Assembly (NCBI GenBank): GCA_903813345.2
Contig: CAIIXF020000011.1
Coordinates: 26,652,166 to 26,716,165 of the forward strand
From: Owenia fusiformis
Taxonomy: Eukaryota > Annelida > Polychaeta > Sabellida > Oweniidae
DNA: 64,000 nucleotides
Direction: 5' to 3'
Position 1 is the stretch's first letter. Each line of letters begins with the position of its first letter. The position numbers and the translations under genes are program-made. The notes beneath the pieces were generated by a model that was given only the letters and a program-made list of their open reading frames with translations, did not search any database and was not told the origin of the DNA. Below are positions 44,101 through 54,959 of this stretch, in pieces.

Positions 44101-45351
44101 ATTATCTATTCCAAGTTAGAGACTGTGGTGCCAAAAAAGAATTTACTTGAAATTCCCATATATTACCTACAGTATACAAAACTTATAACATCAAAAGTCA
44201 TTTAAATGTGTAGATTGATGGGCCCAGAACGATGCCAAATTCAAAGTTCACTTTATAAAGAGATGAATACCTGTGATGGATACGATACCACCATTTATTT
44301 TCTTCTCCAGAATTTCCAACTGTGCATTATCGTTTAGGGACAGCTTCACTTTTTTCAGTGTGAGTTTCTTGTCTTTGCTTGTGCCTTGTATCACATGAAG
44401 TGTCACCTCAGATCGACCAGTTACTTTAGCACAAAGTACGTCACTCAGGATGATGCTGGAAATAGTATAAACATGTAAAGGACAATAACTGTTATGTATG
44501 ATTCATTCAATGTGATTTGGACATCAAAGCTTGAGTTTTGAAAATATCCGTTACCCGGGGTCCATTAATTACCTATCAATGCTCAGTTATTTTCAGCCCC
44601 ATTACACTTTTGGGGGAGGGGGCACTTTGAACATGGCTGAATTCAAACATCAGCCTACTTTCTAGATGTGCCATATATTACATCATGAGATATAAGGAGA
44701 TATAAGGTTCATGTATTTTTGATCTCCCTCTGTCACGGTTAAACTTCACAATCACATTAATAGAGGACAGCACATGTTAATGTTTAGCATAGTTTCGTTG
44801 ATAACATACGAAATAAAAAAACAGATACCAAATAAATAAAAGATGGCAGTTTGATAGCTTTGTGTACTGTACTCCTAACAAAATGCATAAATATTATAGC
44901 AAGGTCAATGGTTCATGGTGGCAATACTATAATGGAACAGGATAAAGTCTGACGATTGACAATACAACCCCAGACATTCAATTTTTAAGTGATATTGCAA
45001 GTGAAGATGCAAGATTTAATCCCCCTGAATATCCCTTTACCACAGTGCATTTGCAAGTGTCGTAGAAGCCGTGTATAAGATGAGATGGATCCACGATAAT
45101 ACAACAAGCAAGTCCAAGTAACCTTGTGGTTATATTACATCAGGTAGGCTATTATCGACGTAATATACTCACTGATCAGATTTTGCTACCTTTGTAGGCT
45201 TCTTAACATCAGCACACTCCACAATATCGATTTTCTCTCTTCCAACTGAAACTGTACTCTGTCTGCCTGCGAACTTGCAAGTAAATACTTGATCCTCTTT
45301 CTCTGGTGATATCTCTGAATCTTTGACCGGTTCTTCTGCTGAAGTAGCCAT
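32098..45351 (-). CDS. CERK: Ceramide-kinase-like lipid kinase, 11 exons
   Basis: Exons on the minus strand: 45351-45173, 44455-44271, 43981-43853, 43630-43567, 43327-43218, 42967-42893, 42554-42402, 39232-39143, 38760-38564, 38226-38090 and 32146-32098. They join in frame to 455 residues plus TGA. The diacylglycerol-kinase-type catalytic domain starts near residue 125. RRLLAIINPIAGG (127-139) is the glycine-rich nucleotide loop, TVGGDGTF holds the catalytic GGDG (191-194), and VVPAGSGNG is at 219-227. The C-terminal lobe has GYFGQVMHLAEKRRHLKKLRY and the conserved FDGE (425-428). Enzymes of this family phosphorylate ceramide or sphingosine at membranes, making signalling lipids. The C-terminal half (EKRRHLKKLRY, and EFEIR followed by LLPQLITVYSR) resembles ceramide kinase most; PAGSGN is closer to sphingosine kinases. 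The protein is shorter than human CERK, whose PH region is not clearly visible here. Two large transposons sit in introns 7 and 10. Confidence 0.85.
33793..34167. mobile_element. 375-bp insertion with 12-bp target duplication
   Basis: It interrupts a left-arm unit of the foldback element. TAGTATACTAGT occurs perfectly at 33781-33792 and 34168-34179, and the uninterrupted unit elsewhere reads straight through a single, nearly identical copy. The insert has three CCAAT-type motifs (CCAATCAG, ACCAATGA and inverse ATTGG) and a GC box, GGGGGCGGGGC. It has no inverted ends and no A-tail, so its class is unclear. Confidence 0.7.
34649..35210 (+). pseudogene. Decayed transposon-borne gene in the foldback centre
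   Basis: Two plus-strand frames preserve pieces of a protein family I associate with repetitive invertebrate and fish sequences: RLGDFHITPKGGKFM and GDILVNANIVK (34649-34864), then NTDHEEVDTLLMVHVYY and IQSDDTE (35006-35188). The HEEADTLL...HA and later (S/A)DDTDV motifs are the recognisable part; the function of that family is unsettled to my knowledge. Stops and frame changes separate the pieces, so it is not functional. Confidence 0.5.
38090..39232 (-). CDS. CERK: Kinase exons 8-10 (C-terminal lobe)
   Basis: Exon 8 (39232-39143) encodes the SCRVDVGVTYTDKNGEDLQPS strand region. Exon 9 (38760-38564) encodes DWTTVNGSFTSLANM to HLINGDDL. Exon 10 (38226-38090) encodes MYSARFAQVKIKAV to EPILLDNAEFEI. 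If the exon 10 donor AG|GTACAT is not used, translation continues 51 residues and stops at 37933, inside the foldback end. The spliced form is favoured by the matching terminal exons in both copies. Confidence 0.85.
39485..42086 (+). mobile_element. 5'-truncated non-LTR retrotransposon (LINE)
   Basis: Flanked by the 10-bp duplication AAATGATCAT at 39485-39494 and 42077-42086; the element proper is 39495 to the poly(A) run ending near 42079, preceded by AATAAAATAACC. It lies in intron 7 of the kinase gene, antisense to it. Loss of the endonuclease region shows 5' truncation. An intact frame and clean duplication indicate a recent insertion. Confidence 0.93.
39487..41823 (+). CDS. Reverse transcriptase of the LINE (ORF2 C-terminal part)
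   Basis: A 778-residue open frame. Reverse transcriptase motifs are in order: SSNYRPITLL (212-221), LFLDIESAFDKIP (283-295, motif A), INSGVPQGSILGP (342-354) and the catalytic YADDTS (375-380, motif C). A C-terminal cysteine/histidine motif, CPCGFRNQTKVHYLLDC, lies near residues 699-715. The apurinic-type endonuclease expected at the N-terminus is absent. The first ATG is in the host target duplication, so the frame's start is accidental. The motifs suit the Jockey/CR1 side of the LINEs; I cannot fix the clade. Confidence 0.93.
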   Translation: MIIKKAINKRDKLYKKCKTSNDKKHIDELLEQKGVVRNLIENAKMTYENDICNSLQVQEKNDRFYWLTIKQLLGKRFVSEIPALFSNNLMNAAKTDEQKANCLQSIFLEKFHHDFNFNLNDLPVFPARSNIQINTLFTDRVEVCKFLRQLDISKAEGPDGITNKMLNLVADSVDAPMSKLFNRIFDENKFPKPWKDGIIIPIFKNKGAKTDSSNYRPITLLNTMGKLCERIIHQKMLKHLTENHLLFKNQSGFLPGHSVEYQLLSITNYIMTSFEDNKDVRSLFLDIESAFDKIPHELLLHKIKSYGFGENIISLFSSYLKDRRVRTKVNSTFSCWSEMGYINSGVPQGSILGPIFFLMYINDLPDILDSTCFIYADDTSIYAQVSYNENTELSHNKLQSDLNRIQLWSDKWKMKFKPSKTREVIFKKPRAKLRNYQPLLLNNNKIQRVNSHKHLGVILDEHLNFEEHINGIVLKTSKMLNPLIFLKSKISSKHLETMYTSFILPHLEQGSLFIDSSSRVHIEKLNRIHYRAALLVSGAISGSNFEKVLQTLGWKSLLERRQEKKAILMFKVHREMVPTYVQNIYTPFLNPAYRTGLRTQRQYIIPASSSVKFKNSPAISPIKTWISIPEKIKKKETKSQFKRSYNQSFENSKLISVLTTHLNIKRSLEIKLNRMRCDLSLRSDFFRHNFENFRDPSCPCGFRNQTKVHYLLDCPQTHDARQTFFQSLSQHADPDLKLFSRKCKYDKVDMILFGDKNLSPKLNSTLIELSSEFINKIL
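42402..42554 (-). CDS. CERK: Kinase exon 7
   Basis: A 153-base phase 1-1 exon, acceptor TTTTAG, donor ACAA|GTAGGT. It encodes STFKINALELKSGG to LKKLRYLIT. The duplicate exon at 49821-49669 has the same length and about 70 percent peptide identity by eye. Confidence 0.88.
42893..43981 (-). CDS. CERK: Kinase exons 3-6 (catalytic core)
   Basis: Exon 3 (43981-43853) has the INP-x-x-GG loop. Exon 4 (43630-43567) encodes LSERPKHAIELARETDLKGIDG, with a donor AT the intron side of GTCAGT. Exon 5 (43327-43218) encodes the GGDG segment and NGLIERSHIDG. Exon 6 (42967-42893) encodes GSGNGMAFDFTGSYDITGAV. The exon 6 donor G|GTTTGT is weak, but it gives the only in-frame join to exon 7. Confidence 0.88.
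44271..45351 (-). CDS. CERK: Kinase exons 1-2 (N-terminal region)
   Basis: ATG at 45351-45349 has AACC immediately upstream. Exon 1 (to 45173) encodes an acidic start, MATSAEEPVKDSEISPEKED, then FTCKFAGRQSTVSVGREKI; its donor is CA|GTGAGT. Exon 2 (44455-44271) encodes IILSDVLCAKVTGRSEVTLH and a Lys-rich strand pattern KDKKLTLKKVKLSL. This matches the N-terminal beta-rich region before the catalytic domain in sphingosine and ceramide kinases. A further 5' untranslated exon is possible. Confidence 0.8.
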
Positions 45352-47284
45352 GGTTCAACGTCTCGCGCTCAGATTAGGAATGGGGGCCTCTTTTCTTCTC
45401 ATTCACTATATTGTCTAAAATAGTATGTCTGTTTTGCTACATATGTATTTACTTCACGTCTTTCAAGCAAAATGTACCCGGAAATGTAAAAGAGGCACAT
45501 ATATCTGTGTTATTATGTGCTACTGCTAGTGACATCTATTGAGTGAAGCTAACTTAATCTGATCGAACTTCAAGAGGGGACATGTCCTTTCTCTAGGTTC
45601 ATTGAGATAGATCCATCTGTAAATTCTGATGTATTTACTCATCAATCTCTAATCTGAATCTGTGATAAATCTGATTGTTGAAGTTTGTCAATTTCATCTG
45701 AGACATTGGATGATATGATGTACCTCTAATGACATACTTTTCTTTAAGAATATTTTAAGTGATAGTTTTCTCCAATAATAGCTTTGATATACAGTTATGT
45801 CATTTAAATCAATTTCCACCATGACATTTTTAAAAACTTGGGCCAAATCTCCATTTGTTGTGCAATGCTAAAACTCATACCTTGGCTTATTCCCGCTATG
45901 ACAACCGACACTTTCATGTTTAATCACAATATGTACATTGACAGGGCCATCCAATAGTATGTCATTCGAGTTTCAGACAGATTCAACCAACACTTTTTGA
46001 TAAATCATGAATCATGATAAATCATGAAAGGTGACTATTGCAATTTTCTAGCATTGAAGTGAACGGAGGTTTGGCCCAAGAAAATCAAAGGCAAACAAGG
46101 GTGACATCTATTATGTCAGCGTTATTCAGCTTTTTAGAAACTATATTTCAAAACCATGCAGTCTTTCACCACTGTGAGCACTTTTCTTATGATTGTGGGC
46201 CAAAATGATCAAACGTCGTGAATCCCTTGGAATCCGAAAGTGACTCCCTGACCTATAACCTGATAACTGGTTAATGAAAACACAAAATAAAATTCTCCGC
46301 TAAATATAGACATCGTGCATCCAAATATTTATTTGTACATCAAATATTGCTGTGAGTTCGAATGATTGAAGATGTATGGTTTTATCCAATGGCCTGTGGC
46401 CACACATAGAGTTTGTTTTCCTTTTCCCTTTCGCCCTTTCTTCATATTTGGTGGAAAGATGTATATTGGTGTGAATTTTACGCAAAAAATATTTTGATGG
46501 CCGCCGCCGCTTTAAAACTGGCGGGAATTTTTCTCAAAAATCTTATGTTTTTCAATTCAATTCAAGTAATAAATATTATTATTTTAAATTTTGGGAGAAT
46601 ATTCACAACATCTATCATTTCACATATATTCCGTGTTTTAACCCCCCTGACTCCCAGGGCCCGTGAATGAGGGAAAACAATGTTGGGAAAACAGAAATTT
46701 TGAGATGTTTTTGAAATGGAGCTTCATTCTCGGCAATTTAGAGTAGATTGCAAATATTGTATGGTTTTTCTGATTCGGGCCTCGTAAAATTCAAAATGGC
46801 CGCCTAATGTGGGATTTCGCTATAATTTTCTGCTCTCTTAGAAGTATGGCTATATTATACTCAAATTGAAGGACTTTTAGAGTAGATCACAATTATGGTA
46901 TTGTTTTTATAATTTGTGTGTCTGAAAATTCAAAATGGCTGCCTTGAGCAGGAATTCTCCATTACTTGAGATATCTTTAAGAATGGTTCCATAATATTAC
47001 AATGATTATTAATGGTTATCAATACCACATTCCAAATGTCTAATTCCAAATGGTATTAGATTAGATTGCACATGCAAATTATGTCACCATATTAAATATG
47101 TTGCGTTCGCCTTTAGAAGTGATATGCAATTCAAGATTTCATCCTTGGCCAAATGGTATCCAATTCTTGAGCTTAGAAAGGCCTGATCCCAGTCCGGTTA
47201 CACCCGGGTGTTACAACTATGTACATAAACTAGGTGTTTCTTGACCAAGTAGGTGAGAATTGTGCTTCAAGTGCACTTCTCTGG
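45352..47284. other. Spacer between the kinase gene and its duplicate
   Basis: It should hold the promoter of the full kinase gene (near 45352 onwards) and the 3' end of the duplicate. The ATGGCCGCC-type motif occurs near 46498, 46796 and 46932 in an old diverged repeat. No gene was seen. Confidence 0.4.
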
Positions 47285-49821
47285 TTATTTGAGTAAACTG
47301 CGACTGTAAATTGGTAATAGTTTGTGCAGCAGCCTATAAATGATAAAAAACTAGGGATGATCATATCAACAATTTTAAAAAATCACGGACACAATTTTTT
47401 TACTCATTTTGTAACCTAGAAAAGAGAATAGACCATATTTTAATTTCTTATCCAATATATTTTGATCACTATAATTTCATAAAATGAGACAGTTCTTTGA
47501 TGTTTCTTTACCTTATTTCGAACTCTGGATTGTCTAACAAGATGGGCTCTCCATCAACATTTAACAACCGTGCTAACTCATTTTCTGGATCCACAGCTTT
47601 TATCTTTACTTGGCGAAAAGGTGCACTGTACATTGGTTCACGAAGGACCTAAATTGTAAGACTATCATTATTAACTTCACTTGGAATTTTTGAGCTGATG
47701 ATGACAGTGAAATTTAGGTCAATTATGTTTGTGAAGCGAATATTTATGAGGTTTGTCAGTTTGTCATCCTATTAATTAAAGCCAATGTGTCGCTTTGGTG
47801 ATTTTGGTTAAAAAACAGTGCACAGTTTCTACACTGTCTAATTCATCGAAACTGTATACATGTATATTCATGATTAAATTAATCCAGGAACAGTATTTCC
47901 GAATGTATTTTAAATGTTACATTTTTATTGTTTTTACCTCGGGAAACCAAGGGTGAATGGTTGGCATTATTGTTTTCTGACATCTCATTCAGAACCCAAA
48001 ATTTGCAAAATTCAGAAAGGATTCTTTTTGAATAATCTCACAAAATGTCTCAAAACAAGATGGTTGTTGTCATAACAACATGCAAATTTGATGTATAATT
48101 GATGGAATAATCTGTTATATGAAGGAATCCAGTTTATGTCATGCTAATGTCTTACCCAATCTTCGCCAGACATAAGATGTTTCCTCATGTCATTAAAGTA
48201 TCGAATCATATCCATTCTTGTCGCATCAGGCATGAATGTGAGATCCATCGAAGGATTTCTTACTGATGATGTCACATAGCCCTCATCATCTACATGTTGA
48301 GCAGGCAAGCAAGAGACAGATGTGAACGACCCACGAACATTGGTCCAATCTGAAATCATATAACTGTTATCAACACACAAGGGAGATCCAATGGCTCATG
48401 GAGAATACTTTCTCAAACTGGCGGATTCAAACATCTGAGACTTTTGAGCGAGTATTCATCTTAAAATACACAAAAGATTACACCCCAAACAGAATAGATA
48501 TTTGAATGGATAAAATGATTAAAGTGTCTCACATATTCGATCAAAATTTGCCATGCAAACATGTTAGTCTACTTTACTGGCCCCCCTTGCTGTAACAAGG
48601 AACCCAAAACGCCTTAAAACGTAAAAATAACCAATTAGTCACTTCACTATGAAAGTTAGGGGTGTTAGCAAATGAAGCAGAATACGCTGTGTGCATCGAC
48701 TAACACAATATCAGTGGTCATTTACTGTGTCAACTTAGTAAACCTTGCATATCTTGCTCACTCAAGTATTGACTAATTTTTTTATGATCTAAATGTTTGT
48801 GGTTTATAAAAAATGTGATATATTTTAGTTAGAAATACATTAATTAATATATTCATTCAAACAGCACTAGAATGCGGGAAGAAAGAGCAATGGTGACAAA
48901 ATGCAGACAGAATTTTCTGTAAGGGTTTCAAACACTTCTGAACACAATCATACATGTACTTCATGTGTACTGTTATTTTTAGTGCTGTATTTATAGATAT
49001 AATTTCACGTATCAAAATCATAATTTCCAGCAATGACTTCAAATTCGGAACCACACCCATATCACATTTTCTTCAATAACTCCAAACATGTGTAAACATT
49101 GACCATGTGTATACAAATTCAGATTTCACGAGCTCTTTCCCATTCGAGTACCTCATAACCCCTGCATGGATTTGAGTTGGATTCGCCTTTTATACGTGAG
49201 CCGGTACACATCGCAAACGCTGATTGGATAAAGATTGCGAGAATCTTTAAATACGTGCATTTAGCTAACATATATCCGAATGTCCAAAATAAGACGTATT
49301 GCGTCCGGACTGGGGAAAATCCAAAACCTATAATGAGGATCATATCATCAGGATGCTATAGGTCTTCCTTGTGAAATTATTAATAAAACTGAAACTGAAA
49401 CATACCCGAAGGTTGCAAATCCTCCCCATCCTTGTTAGTGTATTTGACGTCAAGCTCTACACGGCATGACGGGAGGTTCTTTATGCCAGTTAACACTAAA
49501 ATTATTACAAAACAAGTATCAAATATCTGAATTTGAAAATTTCATTCCGGAATAAGGATGAAACTCTATTTATTAAAGACACAAAATGTTTTAGATTTTA
49601 TGACATATGCACCTCGTAAAACTCGATAATCTCGATAAACTCGATAATCAGAAGTGACTTAAACATACTTGTTACTGGATAACGTAACTTCTTTAAATGT
49701 CTCTTCTTTTCTGCTTTGTGAATAACCTGCCCAAAGAACCCCAGGCCAAACAACATGGTCCCATAGTAGATAACATCTCCAGCACTTTTTACCTCGAGTG
49801 CGTTTATTTTGTAGGTAGATC
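47285..49821 (-). CDS. Second, C-terminal-only copy of the lipid kinase (exons 7-11)
   Basis: Exons 49821-49669, 49495-49406, 48349-48156, 47648-47512 and 47333-47285. Lengths are 153, 90, 194, 137 and 49, against 153, 90, 197, 137 and 49 in the full gene; the single difference is one codon. All splice sites and phases are kept and there is no stop before TAA. Peptides include GLGFFGQVIHKAEKKRHLKKLRY, DWTNVRGSFTSVSCLP and VDGEPILLDNPEFEI. Intact frames despite about 25-30 percent peptide divergence suggest selection. I found no exons 1-6 (no GGDG or PAGSGN) between 49822 and 64000. Either they lie beyond the window or the copy is a partial duplicate lacking catalysis. Confidence 0.8.
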
Positions 49822-51066
49822 CTAAAGATATATGCAAATGTATACGAAAATCGACAAATTAACATCAAAACATTAACTGAAAGATACCTGTCTTTTAGGT
49901 AGATGGTGGCCTGGTACTATTGTTTTCCTACGTATCATTGAAACCGGTGTAAAATAAATTATGGTCCCCCAGGGATTATAGTTCCCTTTTTAAAGGCCCT
50001 TACTGAGATCTGATTATTAGTCCCGAGCCCGACAAATGTTTTTCACAGAGCGGGATATAATAAATCACAGTTACACTGTCACGTAATTTTATAGGGCTCG
50101 CGGGATAGTCACAATTGCAAACACCTTTATCCCGTATGAGAACTTTGTAGCACTGAGCCTCGGGACAGTCAGTTTCTCAAACTCACTGTCCCGTAATTTT
50201 TTTTTTGCAAACGACGGGATATAATTAATTGAGACCTGACATATCCCGGCGCTGGGTAAAAAAATTTGCTGCGGGATAAAGTGATTTCAGAACTTGACTA
50301 ATGCTGATCAAAGTATATGCTATCAAGCCATCACACATCTCTATGTAATTACCATACTATATTACCCTTGCAAAAAATTCCATTTTTCATGACCTCTTTG
50401 TAGATCAAAGTATATGCTATGAAGCCATCACACATCTATGTAATTACAATACTACATGTATATTACCCTTGCAAAAATTTTCATGACCTTTTTGTACTGT
50501 ATTATATCAACATCTGTCTTTTATTTTAAAAATGTTGCTAAAGTTTATTGGGAGGGGTGGCACCTACACACTTGATTCAAAGTGCTATCTGTTATGTGGG
50601 GGGGGGGGGGCATCTTCACACTTCACTCACACCATGGTCTAGAAGAATCACAACTGTCACAATTCCTCATTCCATCCATCTGGTATCATTAAAATAGCCT
50701 TGAATATAATATGCAGTATGTACATAAATCCTTGTGTGACATCCTGTATGATTTATTATGCCTATTGCTGCATATGTCTTTCTATTTTTTAATCAGCGAA
50801 TATATATGTATATAAATCCTGGTGAAGTAATGTGGTCATTCCTTAAGCCGTCTCATATCATTTATCATCCTAATTGTTCATATTCAACAGCTCCTTGCAG
50901 TGAATTAAAGAAAAGTTGTTTTTCACGATAAATACTGGTGAAGTATTGTGGCAATTTCCTCTTGCTATCTGGTTTTCTTTGTCATCCTAATTGTTTGCTG
51001 TACATTTCTGAGGACCTGAATAAATCAATAATAAAAACATTTATTAGCAAGACACACAGTGATAAA
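49822..51066. other. Non-coding stretch upstream of the kinase duplicate
   Basis: No kinase exon is recognisable. It contains a diverged direct repeat (AAAGTATATGCTATGAAGCC near 50310 and 50407) and repeated phrases CGGGATA and CCCGTAAT at 50040-50280, plus a run of G near 50600. Confidence 0.45.
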
Positions 51067-52511
51067 TATCGCACTTTGAAGAGCAAACTGGCCACCATGC
51101 AATTTATCCAGCATGGCCAAAACCTAATCAGACCTTGGCACTAGTCTGCTCTTGCATCTGTAAACATTTCAAGTTGACAAGGTTAGCGGTTTTCCTGCAA
51201 TTTTGATGACAAGAATTTATTTGTAGTGTGGAACTTTGGGAAAATTTAGATAACATCGTTTGTGACCTAATTTGATGACCTTCGACCTTGAAAATTTAAC
51301 TTTTTCAGACCTCAGTAGGTGTTTTGTAATTAAGCTGACCTAAATTTAAATCCAAAATATCAATTTAGAAAATCAACTTTTTTGACCTTTTCAAGGTCAC
51401 TGAAGGTGAATGAAAGGTCAAATCTGAAATCTAAGGTCAGATTTGAACTTCTGAGAACTTGTAGATGTTTTAAAAAAAAAATTTGGTAAATTTGGAGCAA
51501 GTTGAAAAATTCAAAATGGCCGCCAAATTGAAAAATTCAAAATGGCCACCATGTAATTCAGCCAGCATACCCAAAACCTAATCAGATCTTGGCAATAGTC
51601 TGCTCTTGCATCTGTAAAAATTTCAAGTTGAACGGATAAGTGGTTTTCCTGGAAATTTGATGACAAGATTTGTTGAAAAATTCAAAATGGCCACCACGTA
51701 GTTTACCCAGCATGCCCTAAACCTAATCAGATCTTGGCACTAGTCTGCTATTGCATGTGTAAAAATTTCAAGTTGAACAGGTTAGCGGTTTTCTTGGAAT
51801 TTTGATGACAAGAATTGATTTGTAGTCTCAAACTTTGAGAAACTTGGATAACATCATTTGTGACCTAGTTTAATGACCTTGACCTTCGACCTTGAAAATT
51901 TAACTTTTTCAGACCTCAGTAGGTGTTTTGTAATTAAGCTGACCTAAATTTAAATCCAAAATATCAATTTAGAAAATCAACTTTTTTGACCTTTTCAAGG
52001 TCACTGAAGGTGAATGAAAGGTCAAATCTGAAATCTAAGGTCAGATTTGAACTTCTGAGAACTTGTAGATGTTTTTAAAAAAAAAATTTGGTCAATTTGG
52101 AGCAAGTTGAAAAATTCAAAACGGCCGCCAAATTGAAAAATTCAAAATGGCCACCATGTAATTCAGCCAGCATACCCAAAACCTAATCAGATCTTGGCAA
52201 TAGTCTGCTCTTGCATCTGTAAAAATTTCAAGTTGAACGGATAAGTGGTTTTCCTGCAATTTTGATGACAAGATTTGTTGAAAAATTCAAAATGGCCGCC
52301 ACGTAGTTTACCCAGCATGCCCTTAACCTAATCAGATCTTGGTACTAGTCTGCTCTTGCATCTGTAAAAATTTCAAGTTGAACAGGTAAGCAGTTATCCT
52401 GGAAATTTGATGACAAGATTTGGTTTATGTCCCGCCCGCCCGCACGCCCGCACACCCGCCCGCCCAACAGCACAAGACGACGGCAATATAGCACTTTTTC
52501 AAAGTGCAATA
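51067..52511. mobile_element. Non-autonomous element with an internal 600-bp tandem duplication
   Basis: The ends TATCGCACTTTGAA and TTCAAAGTGCAATA form an inverted repeat. Units at about 51147-51746 and 51747-52346 are near-identical, starting GTCTGCTCTTGCATCTGTAA and containing TTTGACCTTTTCAAGGTCAC. The right end has a CCCGCC-rich block at 52431-52465 and a terminal hairpin, GCACTTTTTCAAAGTGC. No coding frame. Confidence 0.75.
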
Positions 52512-54070
52512 CAAATGCATTAATGTTAACACGGTATGTTACATGATACGACATTGAGTGACAGTGACAGAGTATGTTACAAGTTATGACAGTAGTAACA
52601 ATATATGCTACAATGGATGACAGTGATTAACAGGGTATGTTACAAGATATGACAATGAGTGACATGGTATGTTACAAGATATAACAGTGAGTGACACGGT
52701 ATGTTACAACATATAACAGTGTGTGACAGGATATGACAGTAAGTAACATGGTATGCTACCACGTATGACAGTGACTGACAGGGTATGTTACAACATATGA
52801 CATTGAGTGACACGGTATGTTAGTAGATATAACAGTGAGTGACAGGGTATGTTACAAGCTATGACAGTAAGTGACATGGTATGCTACAACGTATGACAGT
52901 GACTGACAGGGTATGTTACAACATATGACAGTGACTGACAGGATATGTTACAACATATAACATTGAGTGACATGGTATGTTACAAGATATAACAGCGAGT
53001 GACAGGGTATTTTACAAGTTTTGACTAAGTGACATGGTATGCTACAACGTATGACAGTGACTGAGAGGGTATGTTACAACATATGACATTGAGTGACACG
53101 GTATGTTAGTAGACATAACAGTGAGTGACAGGGTATGTTACAAGCTATGACAGTAAGTGACATGGTATGCTACAACGTATGACAGTGACTGACAGGGTAT
53201 ATTACAACACATGACATTGAGTGACACGGTATGTTACAACATATAACATTGAGTGACAGGGTATGTTACAAGCTATGACAGTAAGTGACATGGTATGCTA
53301 CAACGTATGACAGTGACTGACAGGGTATGTTATGACATATGACATTGAGTGACATGGTATGTTACCACATATAAGAGTGAGTGACAGGGTATGTTACAAG
53401 CTATGACAGTAAGTGTCATGGTATGCTACAACATATGACAGTGACTGACAGGATATGTTATAACATATGACATTGAGTGACACGGTATGTTACAACATAT
53501 AACAGTGAGTTACAAGGTATGTTACAAGCTATGACAGTAAGTGACATGGTATGCTACAACGTATGACAGTGACTGACAGGGTATCATATGTTATGACTTA
53601 GACATTGAGCGACACGGTATGTTACAACATATAACAGTGAGTGACATGGTATGTTACAAGATATGAAAGTGAGTGATGCGGTGATGATACAAAATATGGC
53701 AATGAGTGACAAGGTGTTAAAAGATCTGACAGTTAGTGATATGGTATATTATGAGGTATGACAGTACAACATTGTATGTAACATATGAAAGTGAGTCACA
53801 TGAAATGTTACAAGTTACAACATTGAGTAATATGGTATGATACCACATCTGACAGTGAGTGACATATGTTACGAGAGCAGACAGTAAGTGACATTATATG
53901 TAACTAGATCAGACAGTAAGTGACATTATATGTTACTAGATATGACAGTAAGTGACATTATATGTTACTAGATCAGACAGTAAGTGACATTATATGTAAC
54001 TAGATCTGACAGTAAGTGACATTATATGTTACTAGATATGACAGTAAGTGACATGGTATGTTCCATGATA
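52512..54070. repeat. 32-bp satellite, block 1
   Basis: About 48 diverged copies of GTGACATGGTATGTTACAAG followed by ATATGACAGTGA, with a visible higher-order alternation (ACATGGTATGCTACAACGTA versus CAGGGTATGTTACAAGCTAT). Blocks 2 (54960-55350) and 3 (56672-57580) are the same satellite. Confidence 0.93.
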
Positions 54071-54564
54071 TGACTTGTTAACTTAGGCATTTTTGAAGAT
54101 TCTTGGCTCCAGAACTTAGAAGTAGTATTAGCTACTTAAATATGGTACCATACCATATCTATTTTTACTTGCTTTCATGTATGTATTTGAAGAAAATTCC
54201 TTTCATTGTAGCAGCACATCTATAAATGATGTTAATTTTAATTAATGGTTAAGAGATACAATATTTTGACTTGTTTTTGTTTTCAATTGAATATCAGCAA
54301 GATGGACATTTTTTCAACCATGATTACAATCTGGGTTTTCAAACCAAAGCAATGCATTATAATTCTTTGAAAAATTGGAAATAGAGAGTCTGACTTTAAG
54401 TGACATTTTTAAAAGTAAAAGATACACTAAGATGTTTGGTCAGTATTTAATTGACATAATGCAGATCAGGAAAGACTTTATTTTTAAACAATAACTAGTT
54501 ATTTTAAAATGTTCAAATGTGTCTCATAAGCCCAGATAGGGCTGGTTGTATGATATGATACAAA

Positions 54565-54955
54565 TGGTGTCCATTTTTCAAAATGGCCGCCTTCTACCAA
54601 AAGTGCCATTAGACAGTGTGCCATGCTTATAGTATCCACATACCAAATATGAACAAAATCGCTCCACTACTTTTCGAGTTATAGTAAAATATGTTAAAAT
54701 GACGGCCATTTTTTAAAATGGCCGCCTTCTATCAAAAGAGTCATTAGACAGTGTGCCATGCCTATAGTATTCATATTCCAAATATGAACAAAATTGCTCC
54801 ACTACTTTTCAAGTTATAGTAAAATACGTTAAAATGGCGGCCATTTTTCAAAATGGCCACCTTCTACCAAAAGTATCATTAGACAGTGTGCCATGCTTAA
54901 AGTATTCATATACCAAATATGAAGAAAATAGCTCCACTACTTTATGGCCACTTTT
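54565..54955. repeat. Three tandem units of about 136 bp with ATGGCCGCC motifs
   Basis: Each unit reads TTTTCAAAATGGCCGCCTTC, then ACCAAAAG, CATTAGACAGTGTGCCATGC and CTCCACTACTTTTC. The second junction forms AAAATGGCGGCCATTTT, a perfect palindrome. The repeat lies in a spacer that splits the satellite. Confidence 0.8.
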
Positions 54956-54959
54956 CAAA

